A model generated the notes under the pieces. That model was given only the letters and a program-made list of their open reading frames with translations, was not told where the DNA came from and made no database searches. Below, piece by piece: positions 19,929-28,113 of a stretch of 64,000 nt of DNA; the stretch's first letter is position 1, and each line of letters opens with the position of its first letter. The translations under genes and the position numbers were made by a program. The stretch spans positions 248,001 through 312,000 of the forward strand of contig JALJCQ010000027.1 of the NCBI GenBank assembly GCA_023091665.1, in the 5' to 3' direction. The stretch comes from Pythium myriotylum. Taxonomy: Eukaryota > Oomycota > Peronosporomycetes > Pythiales > Pythiaceae.

Positions 19929-21725
19929 ATGGCCGACGCATCCAAGTCCCCTGAGGCGGCCTACACGTCCATCCAAATGGATCCTGTCTCCAACTCCACC
20001 GAATTCGTCCGGCCAGTCACCGTAGCTTGGCACAGTCTCAGCGTTGGAGTCACACCCAAGAACGCGAAGTCCGAGGAGCTTAAAGACACTCCGATCCTCC
20101 AGGATGTCTCTGGTGAAGCTCTCCCCGGGGAGTTGCTGGCCATTGTTGGACCGCCAGGGTCCGGAAAGACCACGCTGCTCGATTGTCTTGTAAACCTGCG
20201 TTTGAAAACCAGCGGACACGTCAATGTCAACGGCCAAACCACACACCTATCAACGAGCGACACGAGATACATCCCCAAAAACAGCCTCCTCTACTCGGCG
20301 CTCACCGTGCATGAACACTTGATGCTGCAGGCGGATTTGCGACTTGGGGCGTCACCTGCGAACAGCAGACGCGTGATCGAGATCCTCGATCAGCTCGAAC
20401 TGATAACAGTAGCGCACTCGCTCATCGGCAACGACACAACCAAGGCTCAGCACAAGCTTGTCTCGGTCGCGACGGAACTATTGTCACACCCTTCAGTGCT
20501 TCTTCTGGACGACCCGATTGCAGAACTCGATCTCCTCGAAGCAGAGACCTTAATCCTTCAGCTCCACAAGCTTGCTCGCAGGGGCCACACGGTTGTAATT
20601 ACGGTTCAGCAGGCGCCAAGTGTCCTCTTCGATACTTTTGACAAGCTCTACCTACTGTCCGACGGCTTCACAGTGTTCCATGGGAAACCGGCCGACAGCA
20701 TCGAGTATCTCAAGACACAGGGTCTCACTTGCCCAGCGTTCGTTAGCCCATTCGAGTTCTTTGAGCAGCAACTGATTATCAAAGACCGCGCACAGCACCT
20801 CATGGTGTCGTGGTCGACTCGTCGTCGTCCAGAAATGACACCGTTGCTCGGAGACCCGATTTTGGAGGCGCCTTCTAGTACAGAACGTCCGAGATTGTCG
20901 ACTCAGCTCATCGTTCTTGTCAAACGCACTCTCTTGAGAGTGATCCAAGACAAAGCCACGTTCAAAATGCGCCTCATCAGCATGATCGCACTCGCGGTCA
21001 TTCTCGGCCTTGTCTTCCTTCGACTTGACGTCACTCAGACGAACATGCAGCCATTGACGAGCGCCTGTTTTTTCTTTAGTGTCACCCAATTTGTCATCAA
21101 CGGGTTTGGGGAGCTCATGGTCATGCCGCAAGAAGTTCCGCTCGTTGTGGGTGAGCACAACGCCCGCTTATATCACGCGTTGACTTGGTACCTCGTCAAG
21201 AATGTTATCGAGTTGCCGCAACAGCTCTTCTATCCGCTTGTGTTTCTCTCACCGGCGTATTTTCTGATCGGCTACACCGCGGACGCTGAGGTCTTCTTCA
21301 CATTTTACCTCTTCCTCGTGCTCGTCGTGACCTGCTCAGCCGCGTTGGTCTACTTCGCGTCGTGCGTCGCGCCACGACCTGCCGCCGCGCGTCCCATTTT
21401 CCTGCTGCTTTTCGTGCCATTTACGATTCTTGGCGGTGCCTTCGTGAACCGCAAGACCACACCAGTCTATTTGCTCTGGCTTCAGCAGATCTCGCCCATC
21501 AAGTACGGCTACCACGGCATGATGCGAGCATTCTGGAACAATATTGACTCGATCTACTGTCCTCCGAACACCGTGTGCCGCGCGACGTCTGGCGCCGGCG
21601 TGCTCAAGATGAACGTGATCAAGTCGGACAAGTTGGTCTCCGATGTCCTCATGCTTCTCACAATCAACCTCACTCTTCGCGTTCTCGGAGCGCTCGCGCT
21701 CTGGCGCCGCACTCGCCAACATTAG
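19929..21725 (+). CDS. ABCG-D: ABCG half-transporter with degenerate NBD (598 aa)
   Basis: The start MADASKSPEA at 19929 (context CAACATGG) matches the ABCG-B' layout. Walker A GPPGSGKTT is at 74-82. The signature is replaced by QHKLVSVATE and Walker B is LLLDDP at 191-196 with no catalytic Glu. The switch position is Gln227 (TVQQAP) instead of His, so this is the most disabled NBD of the cluster. The TMD is complete, with the family motif QQISPIKYGYHGMMRAFW and cysteines in the last loop (IYCPPNTVC). The C-terminal 170 residues are almost identical to ABCG-B', while the rest is more diverged, consistent with a local gene-conversion patch. It is convergent with M96-B (106 bp between stops). 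A role as regulatory or structural half of a heterodimer is inferred; the substrate is unknown. Confidence 0.92.
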   Translation: MADASKSPEAAYTSIQMDPVSNSTEFVRPVTVAWHSLSVGVTPKNAKSEELKDTPILQDVSGEALPGELLAIVGPPGSGKTTLLDCLVNLRLKTSGHVNVNGQTTHLSTSDTRYIPKNSLLYSALTVHEHLMLQADLRLGASPANSRRVIEILDQLELITVAHSLIGNDTTKAQHKLVSVATELLSHPSVLLLDDPIAELDLLEAETLILQLHKLARRGHTVVITVQQAPSVLFDTFDKLYLLSDGFTVFHGKPADSIEYLKTQGLTCPAFVSPFEFFEQQLIIKDRAQHLMVSWSTRRRPEMTPLLGDPILEAPSSTERPRLSTQLIVLVKRTLLRVIQDKATFKMRLISMIALAVILGLVFLRLDVTQTNMQPLTSACFFFSVTQFVINGFGELMVMPQEVPLVVGEHNARLYHALTWYLVKNVIELPQQLFYPLVFLSPAYFLIGYTADAEVFFTFYLFLVLVVTCSAALVYFASCVAPRPAAARPIFLLLFVPFTILGGAFVNRKTTPVYLLWLQQISPIKYGYHGMMRAFWNNIDSIYCPPNTVCRATSGAGVLKMNVIKSDKLVSDVLMLLTINLTLRVLGALALWRRTRQH

Positions 21726-21831
21726 AGTTGTGTCGTACCGACTCATGAAATGGTAGTAAAATACACTGAACGAAGTTGCAATGATCAAAACCTACCAGAA
21801 TCTATTAGAGAGGCTCGGCGAGACCCTTATG

Positions 21832-22937
21832 TCAAAGCGGCTGTGGAGGCGTCGGGCCAACCTCGTTGGTGTACACGCGATCCCAGACGACACGCTCGAT
21901 CACTTCGACCCAGCGGTCCGTGTTCTCTTTGAGCACGACGCGCACGTCCTGTTCGGATGCCTTCCGCCCGCGGTGTAGTCGGAACGCCATCCATTTCGCC
22001 ATCACAACGGAGCCGTTGGCTCGAGGCTTGGAGATGCGTATCATGCCGGTCACTTTCATGTACACTCGATCATGCGAGCGGCTGACCCAGAGTCGGTCGC
22101 CATCCACTGGCTGAATACTCACGAGCGCATACTGATCTGGCTCAGTGTCTGCGCCGAAAGCCTGTGCAAAAATCGCTTGTCGCCCTTCGACTGTCGCATC
22201 CACATCGGTCGTGGACCGTACGTGGCGAACCGACGAAAAGCCGCCCCGTGCTGTGTGACTTCGTCTTCACCGTTGTCCTCGCGGATCGTAACGTTGCCAA
22301 GATGCTCCGAGAGACAAATCTCGACGTTGGAGGAGAAGAAGCACAGCGCCTCGAAGACTTTAGAGACACTCTCGATGCCTGGGAATGGCAGCACGTCAAA
22401 GTGCTCTGTGCAGAGATCGCCCGTCACGGGGTCCTGGAACATTTCATGGGACGAGTACGGAATCGCCAAGTTCACGCCGCTGCAACGGCGGCGCATGAAC
22501 GCGTCTGTGTCAGCGAGTCGCTGTTTGTGGTACTCGACAAGCGTTTTGTATCGCAGCGCCGGGTCCTTGGGCAGGAAGAGCGGTCGATACAGCGGTGCGC
22601 AGTGGCGAGATGTCTACACTCGACACGCGCTGGTCAGCTCGGCTCTGACCCTGGCGCGAGCTCTCGCACGTACCGTGTGTCCACAGAGAAGTCCTCGCAG
22701 GCCAGCGATGTGCAAATCGTTGCCGCGTACGACCGTCGCGAGGCGCTGGAACTCGGCCACGTCGTCGTCGTCGTCGGGCGCCATGGGGGAGTCGACCTGC
22801 TTGGATCGTCGTCGCAGAAACCGCACTTGCATGCGTAGCACTTCGACTTCATGGAGCAATGCAATGCGCTCTTCACGCCTCGTCACAGACGAGTGCTTAT
22901 ACGTGCGGTGAGGTCGCGAGGCAGCGAGTGGAGCCAT
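21832..22937 (-). pseudogene. M96-B: START-like (M96-type) gene with a frameshift
   Basis: Exon 1 is 22937-22674 (88 codons, MAPLAASRPH, coiled coil ALLHEVEVLRMQVRFLRRR). The intron is 22673-22614 (GTACGT...GTGTAG, 60 nt). Exon 2 starts TSRHCAPLYRPLFLPKDPA and follows the family through DVLPFPGIESVSKVFEAL and IREDNGEDEVTQHGAAF. About one base is missing near 22231-22240: the next residues that match M96-C (VRHVRSTTD.. then VEGRQAIFAQ) are in the neighbouring frame, which runs to the stop at 21832 with VVMAKWMAFRLHRG and RWVEVIERVVWDRVY. Without correction the protein ends soon after RRFATYGP. It is tail-to-tail with ABCG-D. Either a young pseudogene or a sequencing error. Confidence 0.72.
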
Positions 22938-22959
22938 CGGAGCAAGTTGGCAAGTGTGG

Positions 22960-22990
22960 CAACGTCTCCAATTGGCAATTGGGGACGTTG
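22960..22990. repeat. Hairpin 1 upstream of M96-B
   Basis: Arms 22960-22974 (CAACGTCTCCAATTG) and 22976-22990 around a single central base, with one G-T-type mismatch. The core CCAATTGGCAATTGG is shared with the neighbouring hairpin. Confidence 0.9.
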
Positions 22991-22991
22991 T

Positions 22992-23030
22992 AAAGCGGCA
23001 TGGCCAATTGGCAATTGGCCATGCCGCTTT
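22992..23030. repeat. Hairpin 2 upstream of M96-B (19 bp perfect arms)
   Basis: AAAGCGGCATGGCCAATTG (22992-23010), one central G, then its exact reverse complement (23012-23030). It abuts hairpin 1 with one base between and shares its core. Confidence 0.93.
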
Positions 23031-23390
23031 GACTCGAGCTCATCTCCATCGGAAAACCAGAAACCTTTCAGACTAAATCGAAGTCTTGACGTGTAGACAC
23101 ATGTCTCCACTTTACAATACACTTGATACTATATGATATAATACCCCGTTGAAAGTTCGTTCTCTTCAGTGTTCTCCGATTACGCTGGCAATATGGTTGA
23201 GGCAACTGAGGTGAGACCACGTCTCACCCATCATCCGAGTCAGATCGAGACGAGTCTTCGAGCAGCCATGACTCAACATCGCATTCCGCAGCGTAAACGC
23301 ATCCATTCACGTGTGTCGCGAATTCGGATTGCTGAAGCATTCAACTATCTCCTTGTCCTCCTACAGTTTTTACAAACAGAGAAAGCCTCG

Positions 23391-24484
23391 CTACAGTGGC
23401 GACTCGGGGGCTTTCTCGCCGGCGTAGACACGTTCCCAGACGACGCGCTGGAGCACGTCGAACCAGCGGCCACTGCCGTACTTGAGCGCGTCGCGGACAT
23501 CGTCGGACGACGCGGTGCGACTTCGGTAGACGCGATAGCGGACCCACTTGGCCATCACCACGCAGTGCTCAGCGGTCGGTTTGAAGATGCGCATCGCGGC
23601 GGTGGCCTTGACGAACAGTACGTCGTCGCTTTGTCGGCTTGGATACAGTGCGTCGTGGACTGGTTGCACGACCAACAGACCATATGCTCCTGACGCGTCG
23701 TCCACCATTCGACCAAAAATCGCTTGCACTCCATCGACTGTCACTCCTTCCTTGACAATTGAGTGCATGCGCCGCACGGAAGAGAAGGCATTCCCGGGCT
23801 GTACGACTTCATCGTCTCCGCTGTCTTCGCGAATCGTCAGGTTCCCGAGATACTCCGAGACGCAGATCTCGAGGTTAAACGAGAAAAATTTGAGAGCTTC
23901 GTAGACATCAGGAACCGAGTAGATGCCTGGGAATGGCGTCAGCTCGAAGTACTCGGCGCTGAGATCGCCTGTGGATGGGTCCTGGAACTTTTCTTTCGAC
24001 GAAAACGGCGTCATGGGGTCCATCGCGCTACAGCGTGCTCGAAGAAAAGCGTCGGCTTCTTGGAGGCGCACTGGGTGGGCGTTCAAGAGCGCGGCTCGCC
24101 GCATTCCAGGGTCCTTGGGTAGTTGAAGCGGCGCGTATAACGGCAACCAGCGACATGATGTCTGTGCGCGAGAACATTAGCGGATTGAGCTATTCATCCT
24201 CAAGGAAAAAGGTAGAAACCCACAGTCTGTGCGCTGAGGAGACCTCGCACACCGGCGAGCCAGAGATCTTGTCTGTGCACCTTGGCCACCAACGGATCAT
24301 TGACGCGGTCGTGGGCGTCGTCTTCGTCCTCCTCCTCGAGCTCGACTGCCTGCTTGCTCTGCCGCCGTAGCAAGCGCAGGCGCGTTCGCAAGACCTCGAT
24401 CTCTCGAAGTAGCGCGACTTTTTCTTCGCGCCGCACCACGGACGAGTGCTTGTGGGGTCGGCGTGTTGATGCGAGTGGAGCCAT
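23391..24484 (-). CDS. M96-C: intact coiled-coil START-like (M96 mating-specific-type) protein (343 aa)
   Basis: Best-preserved family member here. Exon 1 is 24484-24224 (87 codons); the intron is 24223-24162 (GTGGGT...GCACAG, 62 nt, phase 0, same position as in M96-B); exon 2 is 24161-23391. The N-terminus MAPLASTRRPHK precedes a coiled coil (EEKVALLREIEVLRTRLRLL) and an acidic linker. The C-terminal 250 residues carry the family blocks PLYAPLQLPKDP, FELTPFPGI, EICVSEYLGNLTIRED, VVMAKWVRYRVYR and GRWFDVLQRVVWERVY. I assign it to the oomycete M96/START-like family from these blocks; the biochemical ligand is unproven. No signal peptide is seen, so it is probably cytosolic. It is head-to-head with ABCG-B' (407 bp between ATGs). 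Confidence 0.72.
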
Positions 24485-24891
24485 GTTGTAAATTGGTTGA
24501 TACCACGCAGCGACTTAGAAAATGAGTGACAAAGAGACGAGACGGCGATTACGACGGCCGCGCTGTCCAGCCAACATTCACGAAGAGCTCTTCTTCGGCT
24601 CTTTCGGAAAAGCGAAAACCTCTTCAAGTATATATCAAAGCAGGAAGAGATACATGAATTGAGATAGATAGGGTCATAAATACTGTATAAAATAGAACTC
24701 TTTTCAAATTGATGATATTTGTGACCGAGCGATTACGCTTGGGCGCCTATCACAATCTCGAGACCGCGTTATTACGATCGTGAGAATAATCTGAACTCGT
24801 GCAAACGTACGTCAACCAATCCCCCCCTCTCACACTCCCTCCTCAACCACTGCACCATTCACAAACTTGCTCATCCGTCCACAAGGCAAAC
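24485..24891. promoter_or_regulatory. Shared divergent promoter region M96-C / ABCG-B'
   Basis: 407 bp between opposed start codons, nearly the same spacing as the ABCG-A/M96-A pair (411 bp) although the sequences are unrelated by eye. AT-rich around 24600-24720. Confidence 0.6.
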
Positions 24892-26700
24892 ATGACGGAC
24901 TCGTCCTCCACGTCTCCGTCTCCGGTGGCCTCTTACACTCTCCAGATAGAGCCCTCCACTCCTACAGTTGGGCGGACCGTTCGTCCTGTCACTGTCGCCT
25001 GGCACGACCTCAGCGTGGGTATCCCAACGAAGAACCAAAAGACAAAGAAGCCCGAGGAGAAGCCCATTCTCCAGAATCTCTCCGGCGAAGCTCTCTCTGG
25101 CGAGCTGCTCGCCATCGTCGGACCCCCAGGATCCGGAAAAACCACGCTACTCGATTGCCTCGTCAACCTCCGACCACCCAGCAGCGGACGCGTCCACGTC
25201 AATGGTCAAGCCACACACCTCTCCACAGGCGAAGCCTGTTACATCCCTAAGGACGACTTGCTCTACCCGACGCTCACGGTGCTCGACCACTTGACGCTTC
25301 AGGCTCAGCTTCGACTCCAGGCCTCAGCTACCAACTGCAGCGGTCACGTTGCTGACGTACTGGCCGAGTTTGACCTCGCACATGTCGCCAACTCGCTCAT
25401 CGGCCAGGGTCTCGACAAGGCCCACTACAAACTCGTCTCCGTGGCCACACGAATGCTCTCGAGTCCTTCTGTCTTTCTTCTCGACGACCCTCTCGCCGAC
25501 CTTGACCTCTTCGAGGCCGACACAGTGCTCCGACAGCTAGAGCGACTCGCTCGTAGCGGCCACACCGTCATCATCACGGTCCATCGCGCTCCAAGTGTTC
25601 TCTTTGAGTTGTTTGACAAGCTCTACCTGCTCGCTGATGGCCGCACGGTCTTCCACGGCAGACCCACCGACTGTATCAACTACCTCAAGTCGCACGGTCT
25701 CACTTGTCCACCATTTGTCAGTCCATTCGAGTTCTTCACGCAGCAGTTGGTCGTCAAAGACCGTGCTCAGCGCCTCACGTCTTCGTGGACCACGCGTGAG
25801 CGACCGGAGGTTGTGCCACTCCTCGGAGACCCGACCTTGGAGGTTCCTGCTTCCACGGTTCGGCCGCCCTTGACGACACAATTTGGAGTCCTCATGCAGC
25901 GCAATGCATTGCGGATCTTTCACGACACAGGCACATTCCGCTTCCGCATCATCAGCATGGTAGTGTTGTCCTTAGTGATCGGGCTCGTTTTTCTCCAGCT
26001 CGATGTAGACCAGAACCACATTCAGGCGTTGCAAAGCGCGTGTTTCTTCATCAGTGTCACAATGTTCATCATCAACGCCTTTGGTGAACTCGCCGTGATG
26101 CCGCGAGAGGTTCCACTCGTTATTCGCGAACACAAGGCTCGCCTGTACCACGCGTTGACCTGGTACATCGTCAAGAATGTGGTCGAACTGCCGCAGCAGC
26201 TTTTCTACCCACTCGTCTGTCTCACGCCCGCGTACTTCCTCGTCGGATATCCCACTGACGCCGAGATCTTCTTCACGTTCTACCTCTTTGTTGTGCTGAT
26301 CGCAAGTACAGCGGCCGCCACCGTGTACATGGCGTCGTGCCTTGCTCCCGCACCGCAGCTCGCGCGACCGTTCATGCTTTTGTTTTTTGTTCCCTCGGCG
26401 ATCTTTGGTGGCGCCTTCGTGAACCGCAAGACCACACCAGTCTATTTCCTGTGGCTCCAGCAGATCTCGCCCATCAAGTATGGCTACCACGGCATGATGC
26501 GTGCTTTCTGGAACAGCATCGACTCGATCTACTGCCCACCGAACACCGTCTGCCGTGCGACGTCTGGTGCTGGTGTGCTCAAGATGAACGTGATCAAGTC
26601 GGACAAGTTCGTGTCGGACGTGCTGATGATCGTGGCGATCAACCTCGCGCTGCGTCTGCTCGGCGCGTTGTTCCTCTTGCGTCGTACTCGGCAGAAGTAG
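24892..26700 (+). CDS. ABCG-B': ABCG half-transporter with degenerate NBD (602 aa)
   Basis: The start MTDSSSTSPS at 24892 has the same AACATG context as ABCG-D. Walker A GPPGSGKTT is at 77-85. The signature region is HYKLVSVATR (about 178-187) in place of LSGGERKR, with a four-residue deletion. Walker B FLLDDP is at 195-200 (Asp for Glu), and the switch residue His231 is kept. The TMD begins near residue 345 and has QQISPIKYGYHGMMRAFW and the cysteine loop IYCPPNTVC. Compared with ABCG-B it retains the conserved residues (YHALTW, LWLQQIS), so this is probably the functional copy of the pair. The coding sequence matches B almost exactly after residue about 33, whereas N-tails and promoters differ, pointing to gene conversion. 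ABCG-A or A' would be the natural catalytic partner (inference). Confidence 0.93.
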   Translation: MTDSSSTSPSPVASYTLQIEPSTPTVGRTVRPVTVAWHDLSVGIPTKNQKTKKPEEKPILQNLSGEALSGELLAIVGPPGSGKTTLLDCLVNLRPPSSGRVHVNGQATHLSTGEACYIPKDDLLYPTLTVLDHLTLQAQLRLQASATNCSGHVADVLAEFDLAHVANSLIGQGLDKAHYKLVSVATRMLSSPSVFLLDDPLADLDLFEADTVLRQLERLARSGHTVIITVHRAPSVLFELFDKLYLLADGRTVFHGRPTDCINYLKSHGLTCPPFVSPFEFFTQQLVVKDRAQRLTSSWTTRERPEVVPLLGDPTLEVPASTVRPPLTTQFGVLMQRNALRIFHDTGTFRFRIISMVVLSLVIGLVFLQLDVDQNHIQALQSACFFISVTMFIINAFGELAVMPREVPLVIREHKARLYHALTWYIVKNVVELPQQLFYPLVCLTPAYFLVGYPTDAEIFFTFYLFVVLIASTAAATVYMASCLAPAPQLARPFMLLFFVPSAIFGGAFVNRKTTPVYFLWLQQISPIKYGYHGMMRAFWNSIDSIYCPPNTVCRATSGAGVLKMNVIKSDKFVSDVLMIVAINLALRLLGALFLLRRTRQK

Positions 26701-26925
26701 ATGAAAATCGTCGCAAAGGCTAAGCTTTCTCAAATAGAAGTACGGCACCGGTACTAGGTATCTTGCTTGAAATCGCCAGAATGGCACATCAATCTGTTCA
26801 AGAACGATGACGACGATGCTGAGGGTAATGGGTGAGTCAAGTCAAGCTCACCAGCTGCACCAGCTGCTTCAGTTGTGAAGCGACTCATCCTGATTCCACC
26901 TGCAGCTGACGGCTGATCGCGAACC

Positions 26926-28113
26926 GTGCACATGAGACAAGCAAAATTGGAATCTGTAACAGATCCCGACGATCGCTCAGAAACCAACTCCCTCATGCTC
27001 CCACGGCGAGTCGAAAATGCCAAAGAACCTGCTCGCGCCGGTCGAGTCGGCCTCCGCTCCAAGGCTCGCTATGCCGCGACCATCCTGGCGCTCTCGTGCC
27101 TGGCGATCGCGAATTCGATGTGGAGCCTGCGCGATTTCCCAGCGTCCATTCAATCAAGAATGAACTTGTTAATGACTCGGACTTCCGGTATCTTGGACGA
27201 GGCTCTCGAGAATCTCGCTGATGAGACGGAGTGGCGAACCGCTTCGCTGATACCGGAGCCGGCGACAAACGAGACCGAAAAGCTGCTTCACTACACCGCC
27301 AAGTCCCGTGCGCCAATAGTCGAGGTTATCTGGACCGACTCGGTAGGGCCCGACGTCGAGATTCGTTTCTACGACGACGCGGCGTCTCTCAATCTCGTGG
27401 AAAAATATCGCCCGCATTTCGTGGAGACGTACACGACGCAGCTTTCACCTGTTGAACGTGCCGACTACTTTCGATACCTTGTTTTATGGGCGTTTGGTGG
27501 AGTTTATGTTGACAGTGACGTCATTGTCCTCAAGCCTATCGATCAATGGCTCGCATCGTTCGGCTGGGATCGAGACCATCGAGGATGGAAGCTGCTTAAC
27601 TCGCTCGACTTGGTCGTCGGGGTCGAATTCCCCATGCCACAAGTCCACTACAATGAGACGGGGTGGCTTCCTCTGCAGTTGACGCAGTTTGTCATCGCAG
27701 GTTCGAAAAGAAGTCCCGCCCTCGAGCGCATTATCGACCACATCGAGCGCTGTGTAGCGTCTGTCGACCGCGAAGGAGACGTCGAACGGACGCTGCAACG
27801 AACTGGACCAGCAGCTTTCACTCGCGCAATAGTTGACGAGATCCAGGCGCGCGGCTTGATCTCGTCTCGACTTCTCGAACTACGAGCCGAGCGCAAGGTT
27901 GACAAACGGCATCCGCATGCCTTGTTGCCAAACGAAGAGCTTCACAAGAGCGGACAGTTGATCCCTCTTCGCCAAGTGAACGAGAGTGGGGGCTATGACC
28001 ACATTCTCGTGCTGCCGTACCGAGCATTTGCATTCCACTCACTGCATGAGTGGGCGAAAGGCCCCGAGCTTACGGTCCACCGGTTCCAGAATTCGTGGCG
28101 GCAGTCGTCCTAG
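26926..28113 (+). CDS. GT32-type glycosyltransferase, type II membrane protein (395 aa)
   Basis: Predicted Golgi sugar transferase of the Gly_transf_sug (OCH1/inositol-phosphoceramide mannosyltransferase-like) family. A basic cytoplasmic tail precedes one hydrophobic anchor (YAATILALSCLAIANSMW, about residues 47-64). The catalytic region shows HYTAKSRAP, EIRFYDDAASL, ERADYFRYLVLWAFGGVYVDSDV with the DXD metal/nucleotide-sugar motif, and KPIDQW. The segment between HYTAKSRAP and EIRFYDD is short for the family, so a small deletion or intron-like loss is possible. The start at 26926 has a second ATG at 26932. It lies between ABCG-B' and ABCC on the same strand; a functional link to them, for example through sphingolipid glycosylation, is speculation. 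Confidence 0.85.
   Translation: MHMRQAKLESVTDPDDRSETNSLMLPRRVENAKEPARAGRVGLRSKARYAATILALSCLAIANSMWSLRDFPASIQSRMNLLMTRTSGILDEALENLADETEWRTASLIPEPATNETEKLLHYTAKSRAPIVEVIWTDSVGPDVEIRFYDDAASLNLVEKYRPHFVETYTTQLSPVERADYFRYLVLWAFGGVYVDSDVIVLKPIDQWLASFGWDRDHRGWKLLNSLDLVVGVEFPMPQVHYNETGWLPLQLTQFVIAGSKRSPALERIIDHIERCVASVDREGDVERTLQRTGPAAFTRAIVDEIQARGLISSRLLELRAERKVDKRHPHALLPNEELHKSGQLIPLRQVNESGGYDHILVLPYRAFAFHSLHEWAKGPELTVHRFQNSWRQSS

Larger units (their letters stand above)
22938..23390. other. Region between M96-B start and M96-C stop, with twin hairpins
   Basis: No gene. It holds two adjacent inverted repeats at 22960-22990 and 22992-23030 (listed separately) about 25-95 bp upstream of the M96-B start, then AT-rich sequence (23100-23150). 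Confidence 0.65.

Noticed and set aside
25340..25348. ABCG-B/B' as part of the same large palindrome as the A arms
   Set aside because: The B/B' pair is centred near 21.5 kb, the A arms near 25.34 kb, so they are separate inverted duplications.
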